From NCBI GenBank assembly GCA_016292805.1, contig JAEDFM010000010.1, positions 1-49,081 of the forward strand: a stretch of DNA of 49,081 nucleotides, read 5' to 3'. The position numbers were made by a program, and so were the translations under genes. Origin of the DNA: Treponema sp. GTDB taxonomy: Bacteria > Spirochaetota > Spirochaetia > Treponematales > Treponemataceae. Below, piece after piece: positions 41,624 through 49,081 of the stretch; within the stretch, counting starts at the first letter, position 1; every line of letters begins with the position of its first letter. The notes under the pieces were generated by a model. That model was not told where the DNA came from. It made no database searches and saw nothing but the letters and a program-made list of their open reading frames with translations.

Positions 41624-42880
41624 TTAGATACCAACATTTATGGTAACATAAGCACCAAGACCACGACCTCTAAGACTATCATAGAAGCTTACCCCCTGAG
41701 TAGAAACACCTGCATTTAATTCAATAAAGCGGATACTAACACCAAAGCCAGCCTGCTGAATAAAACTCTGATCAATGCATGCGGTCATAAGATTTGCCTT
41801 AAGAATTGAAGCAAGACTTAAATTTGCACCTAGCTTGTATTCAGGGAAAACTTCAATATCACCAGAAAGCTTAGAGAATGGATGTTTAATTCCAACACCA
41901 GCCATCATATTAACTGTAAACCAGTCATCACAGAATGGACAAACCTGTGCTCCAATATTGAATTTTAAAGGTCTATGAATTTTACGCTCTACTTTTTCAA
42001 CTTCGCCCACTGAAAACTCTTTTTTTAATCCATCCGGATTATTACCCTGCATTGCATCCATTAGTGTTGTTTCGTATTCAAAGGAACCTTTTATAGCAGT
42101 GCTGTAACTTAATGTTCCTGGAACAATTGGAATCTGAAAACCAGAAGTAATCATCAGCATATCTGATAAACGATAGTTAAAACTTCCGCCTAAATCGAAT
42201 CCAAAATATTTTCCATTTACAGAATCTGAAATAACATTGGAAATTTCAGAAGAACAAAAACCAGTTTCTTTTGAATATAAGGTTGTATAATCCGCAATAG
42301 AATAAACATTAAGTAAAGCAGAACCGTTTACTGAAATTAAACCGTCATTTGTATTTTGTGCCACAGCTCGTGCATCGACTACAGACATATTTACAAGTGG
42401 AACAAATAATGTTGGTTCAATACATACCTTAAGTCTTCTGATATCCAAAGAAACAGGAACTTTTGATGTAAGGAATACATCCATATCCAAATCCATATCG
42501 AATACAGCTTCTTCACCTACAGAATAACCTTTTCCTAAGAAATCAAAGAAATTTTTTCCAATATTAACTTTACCAGTAAGATCCAATCCAACAAAAGCAC
42601 CAATAGAACAACCAAAAAGATTTAGTCTGATTCCAGTATTCATCTGAGCTGCTGCTATAGACTCAAGTCCACTGGCAGGTAAAGTATCTGCCATTTTTTC
42701 CAAATCAATTACTAAGTCTTCTCCAGTTTTTATATCACCATAAGAAAAATAGTTATTTGAAATCTGCATAGGAATATTTGCTTCAAGCTCTAAAAAACGA
42801 CTATCAAAGAACCTGTTTTTTGCAAACATTGACGAGGTAAAAACTGTTAATGCTATTAAAATACATACAATTTTTTTCAT
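41624..42880 (-). CDS. Outer-membrane beta-barrel-like protein
   Basis: A 418-residue protein with a signal peptide (MKKIVCILIALTVFTSSMFA) and a mature part of long beta-strand patterns (GIRLNLFGCSIGAFVGLDL, GFGVSIRFIELNAGVS), ending in aliphatic/glycine strands typical of outer-membrane barrels. No family is recognised beyond that. It follows the large lipoprotein gene by 12 bases with GGAGG before the ATG, so the two are one operon and may form a surface complex. Confidence 0.7.
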   Translation of the reverse strand: MKKIVCILIALTVFTSSMFAKNRFFDSRFLELEANIPMQISNNYFSYGDIKTGEDLVIDLEKMADTLPASGLESIAAAQMNTGIRLNLFGCSIGAFVGLDLTGKVNIGKNFFDFLGKGYSVGEEAVFDMDLDMDVFLTSKVPVSLDIRRLKVCIEPTLFVPLVNMSVVDARAVAQNTNDGLISVNGSALLNVYSIADYTTLYSKETGFCSSEISNVISDSVNGKYFGFDLGGSFNYRLSDMLMITSGFQIPIVPGTLSYSTAIKGSFEYETTLMDAMQGNNPDGLKKEFSVGEVEKVERKIHRPLKFNIGAQVCPFCDDWFTVNMMAGVGIKHPFSKLSGDIEVFPEYKLGANLSLASILKANLMTACIDQSFIQQAGFGVSIRFIELNAGVSTQGVSFYDSLRGRGLGAYVTINVGI

Positions 42881-42892
42881 TAGTAACCTCCA

Positions 42893-45490
42893 TCAATTAT
42901 GGTTATCCTGGGCGGAATTTTTTGATAAATCAATTTCGCCATTGGCATAAACAACAAGATTTAATTTAGCCGCAAAATCCATTTTTTGAGGAATATACAT
43001 CTCACTTTCGTTAAGTCTAATCTTTACAGATGGTACTAAAGGATAAGCCTGCAAAATCTTTTTTGGCTCCATAGTAATGACACCTTTTTCAAGAGAAAGT
43101 TCAACTGCTTTAGAAGGATCATCACCTATAACATTTTCATTTTTCTGTTTATCTATCAACTGAATTTCAAAGTCTGGAAGTTCCCCAGCAGAAACAGCTA
43201 CAGGCAGCTTAGCACACTCATAAGGGATTTCTATTTTTTTAACCAGATTTATGTAATCCTCATAGCTGGAAAGATTGTATGGCTCTGTACGACCGAAAAT
43301 ATCAAAATTTTCACCTTCTGTATCAACACCAAGCATTTTCATCAAATCAATTTCCAAAGGCTTTTCTACAGTAATTTCAAAGGAAAGAGGAAGAATTATT
43401 GTAACTTCAATAGAATTGTTTCCACTAGTTAAAACTTTTTCTTCTTCTGTAGCTTCACTTTCATAAGCTGGGTTAACAATTACAAGTTCTTTTTTATCGC
43501 TGCCTGAAAGTGAAAGATTATAATCAAAGAATAATGAACCTTCCGATGTATTCCAGATAACATCACGGAATTCCAATGGTTCAACTCCAAATTTACTTAC
43601 ATCTGTTAACAAAGTTGTTTTATCTTCTGAATAATCAAGTATGAAGTCAGATACTGAATCAATTCTACCAGGTGTGTCCCCAGTTCCTAAAAGCTGTTTT
43701 TCTGAACCGGGAGTCTTTATTACAGTATCGCCTTCCTGAGTTCCAAAATAAGTTTTAATTGTTCCACTAAAACCTAATCCACTAAGAGCTTCAGGAATAT
43801 TACAGAAAATATACAGCGGAATACTCTTAATTTTCACATAATCTGCAATACATTCACCACTATCTTCAGGGAAAAGCATGCTGTCTAAAGAACCAAATAT
43901 TGATGATTTATCCAGACCTGTATTTTCTGTTCCCTGAATTGCACCTGCACTTTCCAAAGCCTGAGGATTTATATAAATCTTAAACCAGTCAATTTTTGGT
44001 GTAACAGCCATATTCACGTAATAAGATTTATCTGTTTCAATATTTTTCAAAGTAATTGTTTTGTTTATAGAATCATAATTAAAGGCGTTCAAATCTGCGC
44101 TAAAATCAATTGTTGCACCAGGATCAAGAACTGTTTCATAAGAATCAGCACAGTAAAGCTTAACTTCGTCTTCCCCAAAAGTTACAGCAGGCTTATTAAT
44201 TCCAAAGAAATTACACTTTACATCTTTAAGTTCAATTGAATTAGCTGAATCCAGGTTGGTTTCAAGCTTAATTGCAACACCACTTTCTTTCCAAACAATC
44301 TTATCTACCATAGTTGTAATCTGTTCAGGAATTACAACAGGATCAATTGAAGGAGAAAGATTAAAATCATCACCAACAGAAATAACAGCTTCTTTAATGC
44401 TATTTAATTCCAAAGCAAAATCAATTGATGGATTTTCGTCTCCAAAAATAATATCAGCATTTTCAAATGAAGCAGAAATCTTTCCTTTATAATTAACAGA
44501 TTTATTTGTCATATCAATTACTTTGTTTGACAAATCTGTTTCCATATCTAAATCAGCAATATCAAGTGCACCAGAAAGGCTTCCATTAAAATCAACATTT
44601 ACACCTGTCCAATTTGCAGGAAATGTAATTTTAAAAGTGAGCTTTCCTTGTCCAATTGTACAGTTTTTTATAGTATCGCCAAAATCAAGAGCAACAGTTT
44701 CATCAATATCAATTGCTTCTTTAGCTGGTAAAGATGCAGTAAGTTTTTCTACTTTTGAAACTTTACTGTCTGGATCCATGTATGCCAAAAAATAGATGTT
44801 TTCTACAAATGGACCGGTAAACTCAAGTTTCATGTTGCTGGTCAATTCTGTATTATTTGGTACAACCAGGGTTGCTTTTCCCTCATGAAATTCACCTGTA
44901 AGACTTTTATTGTTTTCCAGCGTAATAGTTACAATTGCACCATCAGTCTGACCCACAGATTCAATTATGATTTGTCCTGAAGAATAAACAATTTTAGAAA
45001 AAGAACCGGTTCCTTCATTAATCAAAAATTTAACGTCGGATTCGCTTTTAGAAACACCATCAAATGTAACTAAAGTATTTATAGAAGAACTTAAAGAATC
45101 AAAATCTATAATTTTAGAATCTTTAAAATTTACAGCAGGAATATCAAAAGAATTTGAAACGCTTAAAGTTTCTGCATCAAAATTTACAGATTCCAAATAT
45201 TCGCCAAAATCCAATGGAATTGGTGCAAAAGGCATAGTAACAGCAAGCTGTTTGGATTTACTTTCACCACCAGGCATGTAACCGTACATTTTTACTGGAC
45301 TAGAATCGCTGTTAAGGGAGGAAATCATAGACTCTACCGAAAATTTATCATCCAGATTTACTTCTTCATTTAAAATACAGAATTCGTATTTGGCATTTGT
45401 TTTAATTTTTATGCCAGAAGGTGCACCAAGATTACAAGATACAAATGAAATAAGCGCAATAATTGCAATACAAGAAAAAATCTTCTTCAT
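42893..45490 (-). CDS. Large lipoprotein, beta-rich, unknown function
   Basis: The start is ATG 45490 (865 residues): GGAGGAG lies six bases upstream, and the alternative ATG at 45505 is part of that ribosome binding site. The signal MKKIFSCIAIIALISFVSC gives a lipid-anchor Cys19. The rest is Asp/Ser-rich and dominated by beta-strand sequence with recurring segments ending in (V/I)xF and similar to repeated surface domains (e.g. NKVIDMTNKSVNYKGKISASF). No catalytic motifs are seen. It is probably surface-exposed, with the barrel protein encoded next. Confidence 0.7.
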   Translation of the reverse strand: MKKIFSCIAIIALISFVSCNLGAPSGIKIKTNAKYEFCILNEEVNLDDKFSVESMISSLNSDSSPVKMYGYMPGGESKSKQLAVTMPFAPIPLDFGEYLESVNFDAETLSVSNSFDIPAVNFKDSKIIDFDSLSSSINTLVTFDGVSKSESDVKFLINEGTGSFSKIVYSSGQIIIESVGQTDGAIVTITLENNKSLTGEFHEGKATLVVPNNTELTSNMKLEFTGPFVENIYFLAYMDPDSKVSKVEKLTASLPAKEAIDIDETVALDFGDTIKNCTIGQGKLTFKITFPANWTGVNVDFNGSLSGALDIADLDMETDLSNKVIDMTNKSVNYKGKISASFENADIIFGDENPSIDFALELNSIKEAVISVGDDFNLSPSIDPVVIPEQITTMVDKIVWKESGVAIKLETNLDSANSIELKDVKCNFFGINKPAVTFGEDEVKLYCADSYETVLDPGATIDFSADLNAFNYDSINKTITLKNIETDKSYYVNMAVTPKIDWFKIYINPQALESAGAIQGTENTGLDKSSIFGSLDSMLFPEDSGECIADYVKIKSIPLYIFCNIPEALSGLGFSGTIKTYFGTQEGDTVIKTPGSEKQLLGTGDTPGRIDSVSDFILDYSEDKTTLLTDVSKFGVEPLEFRDVIWNTSEGSLFFDYNLSLSGSDKKELVIVNPAYESEATEEEKVLTSGNNSIEVTIILPLSFEITVEKPLEIDLMKMLGVDTEGENFDIFGRTEPYNLSSYEDYINLVKKIEIPYECAKLPVAVSAGELPDFEIQLIDKQKNENVIGDDPSKAVELSLEKGVITMEPKKILQAYPLVPSVKIRLNESEMYIPQKMDFAAKLNLVVYANGEIDLSKNSAQDNHN

Positions 45491-45507
45491 AGCACTCTCC
45501 TCCATTT

Positions 45508-45563
45508 AAAAAAAATAATCTATACCTTTTTAGTTACACTTAGAACTAAAAAAAGTATAGATT
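45508..45563 (-). terminator. AT-rich Rho-independent terminator after tex
   Basis: Leftward: AATCTATAC, a run of T, AGT, a 10-base loop, then ACT, A residues and GTATAGATT (arms 45545-45563 and 45517-45534), followed by eight T (45508-45515). It separates tex from the lipoprotein operon. Confidence 0.7.
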
Positions 45564-45596
45564 AATTATTACTTAAAATCAAATTTTCAGGTTTTT

Positions 45597-47999
45597 CTAT
45601 TTTTTCAATAATGCAGCAAATGGATTGTAGCTCATTCCGTCATCATCATCTCTAGAATAAGAAGATTGAGAACGAGGACGATTATTCTGGGCATTTCCAG
45701 AAGAAGCACTACCTTTCTTAACCACAACAACACGTTTTTTACCATCACCTGAACCTGCACCACCAGCTGGTCTTGATTCCCGTTTAACTGGAGCAGATTT
45801 AGCACCAGTTCCAGCACGGCCAGCAGCATCACTCTTTAAAGAAAGGCTGATACGTCGGCGGTCCATATCAAGTTCAAGAATTGTGAATTCAAATACATCA
45901 CCAACTTTTACAACTTCCATTGGATCGCTTACAAAGTTATCGCTAAGTTCAGAAACGTGAATTAAACCTGTTTCGTGGAGACCAATATCAACAAAGGCAC
46001 CAAAGTCTACAACGTTCTTGATTTTACCAGTAACTTTCATACCAGCTTTAAGGTCTTCAAACTGAACAACACCCTTCTGCATGATTGGTGCTGGATAACC
46101 ATCTCGTGGGTCGCGGTTTGGTTTCTGCAATTCTTCAATAATATCGTTGATTGTTGTTTCACCAAGGTTGTATTTTTCGCAGAGAGCCTTACGGGTTTCT
46201 GCACTGATTTTTTCACCAGCTTTAACTGCAGCGTAAACCTCGCGGGCTGCATCGTAGTTTTCTGGGTGAACCCAAGTATTATCAAGAGGATCTTTAGATT
46301 CTGCAATCTTTAAGAAACCTGCACACTGTTCAAAAGCCTTAGGACCAAGACCAGGAACTTTTTTAAGTTCTTCCCGGCTTGTAATTTTTCCGTTAGCGTC
46401 GCGGTAAGCAACAATCTTCTTTGCAGTTGTTGTATTAATACCAGAAACATATTTCAAAAGCATATAAGAAGCAGTATTAAGGTTTACACCAACATTGTTT
46501 ACTACTGAGCCTACAACTTCATCCAGCTGTTCAGCCAGTTTTTTCTGGTTTACATCGTGCTGGTAAAGACCAACACCAATTGCTTTAGGATCAATTTTTA
46601 CAAGTTCAGCAAGTGGATCCTGCAAGCGGCGGCCCATAGAAATAGCACCACGAACCATTACATCCAAATCTGGAAATTCTTCTGTAGCTACAGGTGATGC
46701 TGAGTAAACTGAAGCACCAGATTCATCTACTACAGTGTATTTAACATCTGAATTTGCATAGTTTTCGCTAAGAACCTTGGCAACAATTTCCTGAACCTCA
46801 TGAGAACCAGTTCCGTTACCAACAGCCAGAACCTGAATATCATACTTATCAATTGCATCGTTGATTAAGTCATAAGCTTCTTTTGGATTGATTTCCTGAT
46901 AGATTTTAAAGAAGCCCAAATATTTACCAGTCTCATCCAAAGCGGCACATTTTGTACCGTTGCGGTAACCTGGGTCTACACCAAGAACACGGCTGCCTTT
47001 AATAGGCTGTGTCATTAAAAGATTCTTTAAGTTTTCGCTGAAAATCCCAATACCGTGTTCATCTGCTTCATCAGCTTCGTCTGAACGGATTTCGCGAACT
47101 ACAGCAGGAGAAAGAAGACGAACTACACCGTCTTCAATAGCATCTTTATGATATTTATTGTTGATTACAGCTTTTTTCTGTAAAAGTGCAATTGCTGAAT
47201 CTACATCAACATCGATTGAAACTGCAAGAGCACCTTCCCGTTCACCACGGTTCATAGCAAGAATACGGTGAGGTTTTACCTGATTTAATGGTTCAGAATA
47301 ATCCCAGTACATCTGGTAAACAGAAGTTTTCTGAGCCTGTTCTTCATTCTGTCCTTCTGGAACAATACCTTTTGTAACAATATTTCCAGTCTGAATGTAA
47401 AGATCGTGAATTGCTTCGCGGTTTCCAGTTTCCTGGCTTACTCGTTCTGCAATAATATCTTTAGCACCTGCAAGAGCATCTGCAGCAGTTTCTACATTTA
47501 ATGCAGGATCTTCGTTATCAGTTTTAATGTATTTTTCTGCTTCTTTTTCGATTGCAGAATCATCCATTGTAAGCATAGCATCTGCCAAAGGTTCCAAACC
47601 TTTTTCCGCAGCAACCATACCGCGAGTCTTCTTCTTTTTCTTGAATGGAGCCCACAAATCTTCAAGAGCAGTTAGAGTTGTAGCAGACATAATTGCTTCG
47701 TATAAGCTGTCTGTTAACTTTCCTTGAGCGAATACACCTTTTACAATTTCAAGGCGGCGGTCTTCAAGATTATGATATGATTTGTAAAGGTGATCACAGT
47801 CACGAACCTGAACTTCATCCAGGTTGTCTGTTTTTTCCTTACGATAACGGCTGATAAAAGCTACTGTACATCCTTCTTCAAAAAGAGTGATTACAGCATT
47901 AACTTGAGAAACGCGGATGTTCAATTCATCTGCGATTTTTTTCATGATGTCAACTTCGTTGACATGCAAAGCATCAATTGATTCTTGTGTAAATTCCAT
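45597..47999 (-). CDS. tex: Tex-family RNA-binding protein
   Basis: An 800-residue protein with the Tex architecture: helical N-terminus, YqgF/RNase H-like domain (about 335-470; RVLGVDPGYRNGTKCAALDE), tandem helix-hairpin-helix region (about 500-590; VPGLGPKAFEQCAGFLKI) and a C-terminal S1 domain (about 655-730; GKIKNVVDFGAFVDIGLHETGLIHVSEL). The last ~70 residues are a basic Gly/Ser/Arg tail, likely RNA-binding. Tex proteins affect transcription and RNA metabolism, with no single agreed activity. No Shine-Dalgarno precedes the ATG; a promoter at leaderless distance lies at 48009-48037. Confidence 0.94.
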   Translation of the reverse strand: MEFTQESIDALHVNEVDIMKKIADELNIRVSQVNAVITLFEEGCTVAFISRYRKEKTDNLDEVQVRDCDHLYKSYHNLEDRRLEIVKGVFAQGKLTDSLYEAIMSATTLTALEDLWAPFKKKKKTRGMVAAEKGLEPLADAMLTMDDSAIEKEAEKYIKTDNEDPALNVETAADALAGAKDIIAERVSQETGNREAIHDLYIQTGNIVTKGIVPEGQNEEQAQKTSVYQMYWDYSEPLNQVKPHRILAMNRGEREGALAVSIDVDVDSAIALLQKKAVINNKYHKDAIEDGVVRLLSPAVVREIRSDEADEADEHGIGIFSENLKNLLMTQPIKGSRVLGVDPGYRNGTKCAALDETGKYLGFFKIYQEINPKEAYDLINDAIDKYDIQVLAVGNGTGSHEVQEIVAKVLSENYANSDVKYTVVDESGASVYSASPVATEEFPDLDVMVRGAISMGRRLQDPLAELVKIDPKAIGVGLYQHDVNQKKLAEQLDEVVGSVVNNVGVNLNTASYMLLKYVSGINTTTAKKIVAYRDANGKITSREELKKVPGLGPKAFEQCAGFLKIAESKDPLDNTWVHPENYDAAREVYAAVKAGEKISAETRKALCEKYNLGETTINDIIEELQKPNRDPRDGYPAPIMQKGVVQFEDLKAGMKVTGKIKNVVDFGAFVDIGLHETGLIHVSELSDNFVSDPMEVVKVGDVFEFTILELDMDRRRISLSLKSDAAGRAGTGAKSAPVKRESRPAGGAGSGDGKKRVVVVKKGSASSGNAQNNRPRSQSSYSRDDDDGMSYNPFAALLKK

Positions 48000-48008
48000 A
48001 GTTTGGAT

Positions 48009-48037
48009 ATTTTACGCAAATTTGAAAATAAGGTAAA
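48009..48037 (-). promoter_or_regulatory. Candidate tex promoter, leaderless spacing
   Basis: Minus strand TTTACC (48032-48037), 17 bases, TAAAAT (48009-48014). The predicted start (about 48002) is three bases before the ATG. Confidence 0.4.
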
Positions 48038-48066
48038 TGGAAAAAGAGCAAAAATCAGACTTATTT

Positions 48067-48948
48067 TTATTCCAAAGAAGACTTCTCTTCATCAGCAGCT
48101 TCAGGCTTTGGAAGTTCAACTCTGTCGTAAATCTGATTAATAAGATTTCCAAAGTTATTATTCATAAGCTGATAAATATTTGGAATAAGCAGCTGTGTAA
48201 TTCTTTGATCTAATCCCGCTGAAGAATCGGAAGCAAAGGCAAATACATAAAGCATTCCATCATCTACCGGACGAGACATAATCAAAATTGCATCAGAAGC
48301 GAAGACACAGCCCCGCAAATTGAATCTGAAATCTGAAAGTTTTAGATAATCAGGAATATTAAACTGGTCCCGTGGCATTATAAAAGAAAAATGAGAAAGG
48401 CTTACATCCTGCAAAACACCACTGTACTGTTCCTTGTTATATTCAACAGAGAAAGTATACGACTTTGAACAAATGGCACGAATATTTTTGCGTCGTCCCT
48501 GAGCCTGATTGGCAGCAAGAATTCGTTCAATAATTTCAAAATTCTGTTTTTTCTGATACTCCAGCTGACTACAACCACACTGTATTCCCAAATCAAAGTT
48601 ATACATTTTCTGAATCATCAGTTTTTCTTCTTTTCGCTGACGCTTTGTGAATAAAACTCCAATACGGGCACGGTCACCATATTTTGTCTGAATGTCTCTT
48701 ATAAAATGATACCAGTTGATTTCGTTTGAGTTAAAATCAATATTAAAAAAGAGGATTACATCATTAAAAACCTGGAGAAGGATTTCAACTTTTGTTTTGA
48801 GAGGAACTCGTTTGTCATATTCAATAAAATAACACTCGTAACCTAGAGCAAAAAAATCCTCCAGGTAATTTTTTGGGAAAAGTGATGTATCTGGTGTAAT
48901 AAAGAATACCTTTCGCCCAGTAACCAGCTCTTTGATAGAAATTCCCAT
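48067..48948 (-). CDS. PilZ-like domain protein with receiver-like N-terminus
   Basis: A 293-residue soluble protein. The N-terminal ~120 residues alternate beta and alpha elements (GRKVFFITPDTSLF, VILFFNIDFNS) like a receiver-type fold but without a clear phospho-acceptor. Residues about 150-235 resemble PilZ: RxxxR at 153-157 (RKNIR) and DVSLSH at 181-186, where the canonical D-x-S-x-x-G has His for Gly. It may bind c-di-GMP weakly or not at all. A GGAG site lies eight bases before the ATG. The diguanylate cyclase at 26719 is a plausible source of ligand. Confidence 0.65.
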   Translation of the reverse strand: MGISIKELVTGRKVFFITPDTSLFPKNYLEDFFALGYECYFIEYDKRVPLKTKVEILLQVFNDVILFFNIDFNSNEINWYHFIRDIQTKYGDRARIGVLFTKRQRKEEKLMIQKMYNFDLGIQCGCSQLEYQKKQNFEIIERILAANQAQGRRKNIRAICSKSYTFSVEYNKEQYSGVLQDVSLSHFSFIMPRDQFNIPDYLKLSDFRFNLRGCVFASDAILIMSRPVDDGMLYVFAFASDSSAGLDQRITQLLIPNIYQLMNNNFGNLINQIYDRVELPKPEAADEEKSSLE

Positions 48949-48961
48949 AACACAAACTCCA

Positions 48962-48982
48962 GTAACAAAATTTTTATGTTAC
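48962..48982. promoter_or_regulatory. Palindrome upstream of the PilZ-like gene
   Basis: GTAACA, nine bases, TGTTAC, 13 bases upstream of the ATG at 48948. The size and symmetry suit a dimeric repressor site. No good -35/-10 pair was found near it. Confidence 0.35.
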
Positions 48983-49031
48983 GATTTTTAATGACACACT
49001 TTTTGTAATTTTAAACTTTCAAATAAAACGT

Positions 49032-49068
49032 TTAAAATAGATGGCTAAAATTTCGCCATCTATTTTAA
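49032..49068. terminator. 14-bp hairpin, likely terminator of an outside gene
   Basis: TTAAAATAGATGGC (49032-49045) and GCCATCTATTTTAA (49055-49068) pair perfectly. The T content on both sides is modest, so it may end a gene beyond the window edge, in either direction. Confidence 0.5.
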
Positions 49069-49081
49069 GTCTCGAGTTTTT

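Noticed and set aside
1..49081. tRNA, rRNA, CRISPR array, insertion sequence or prophage
   Set aside because: Looked for on both strands by eye; no cloverleaf, regularly spaced repeats, transposase, integrase or phage structural gene was recognised.

Overview
The window looks like a chromosomal segment of a low-GC, gut- or rumen-type Treponema (Spirochaetes). The inference rests on AT-rich DNA, many lipoproteins and signal-peptide proteins, a bactofilin/M23 pair, a DUF5312-like spirochaetal protein, an NfnAB electron-bifurcating complex typical of anaerobes, and a secreted GH10 xylanase. I assign the genus from gene content only. I found no rRNA, tRNA, CRISPR array, prophage or insertion sequence, so this reads as core and niche-adaptation chromosome rather than a mobile island.

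Layout. 1-913: the 5' end of a leftward gene cut by the window edge, a small XRE regulator, and a GC-rich non-coding stretch bounded by two convergent terminators. 914-5527 (leftward operon): stand-alone AICAR transformylase, DUF624 membrane protein, serine-hydrolase lipoprotein, PurO-type IMP cyclohydrolase and an acyltransferase. The last two steps of purine synthesis are therefore encoded by two unfused genes. 5670-10181 (rightward): GH10 xylanase lipoprotein, an unknown lipoprotein, a THUMP-type rRNA methyltransferase and a TetR regulator. 10207-13060 (leftward): two paralogous secreted proteins with a PGxGxxY membrane motif, plus a signal-peptide protein ending in a YidD domain. 13139-17172: unknown small protein, TsaD and a divergent polysaccharide deacetylase (both leftward), ThrH and an outer-membrane beta-barrel.

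17264-31220 is a long run of leftward genes: VanY-type peptidase, M29 aminopeptidase, secreted protein, HExxH protein, RsmE, a membrane TPR protein with an Mrr-like end, aminotransferase, Lrp regulator; then, after a terminator, two secreted proteins, rhomboid protease, GAF-GGDEF diguanylate cyclase, DUF5312-like protein, DusB and TatD. 31413-38178 (rightward): M23 peptidase, bactofilin, YaaR, RicT/PSP1, methyltransferase, ProS and a secreted protein. 38179-48948 (leftward): GerMN lipoprotein-like protein, NfnB and NfnA, beta-barrel plus large lipoprotein, Tex and a PilZ-like protein.

The most interesting signals are (i) the secreted YidD / PGxGxxY three-gene cassette; (ii) a 12-bp perfect inverted repeat at nfnA that would bury its ribosome binding site only in read-through transcripts; (iii) a 13-bp perfect inverted repeat abutting the rRNA methyltransferase start; (iv) several genes (purH, proS, tex) without Shine-Dalgarno sequences whose promoters sit at leaderless distance; (v) the split purine pathway; and (vi) a MITE-like 24-bp inverted repeat around the nfnB terminator. 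All promoter and operator calls are by eye against sigma-70 consensus.
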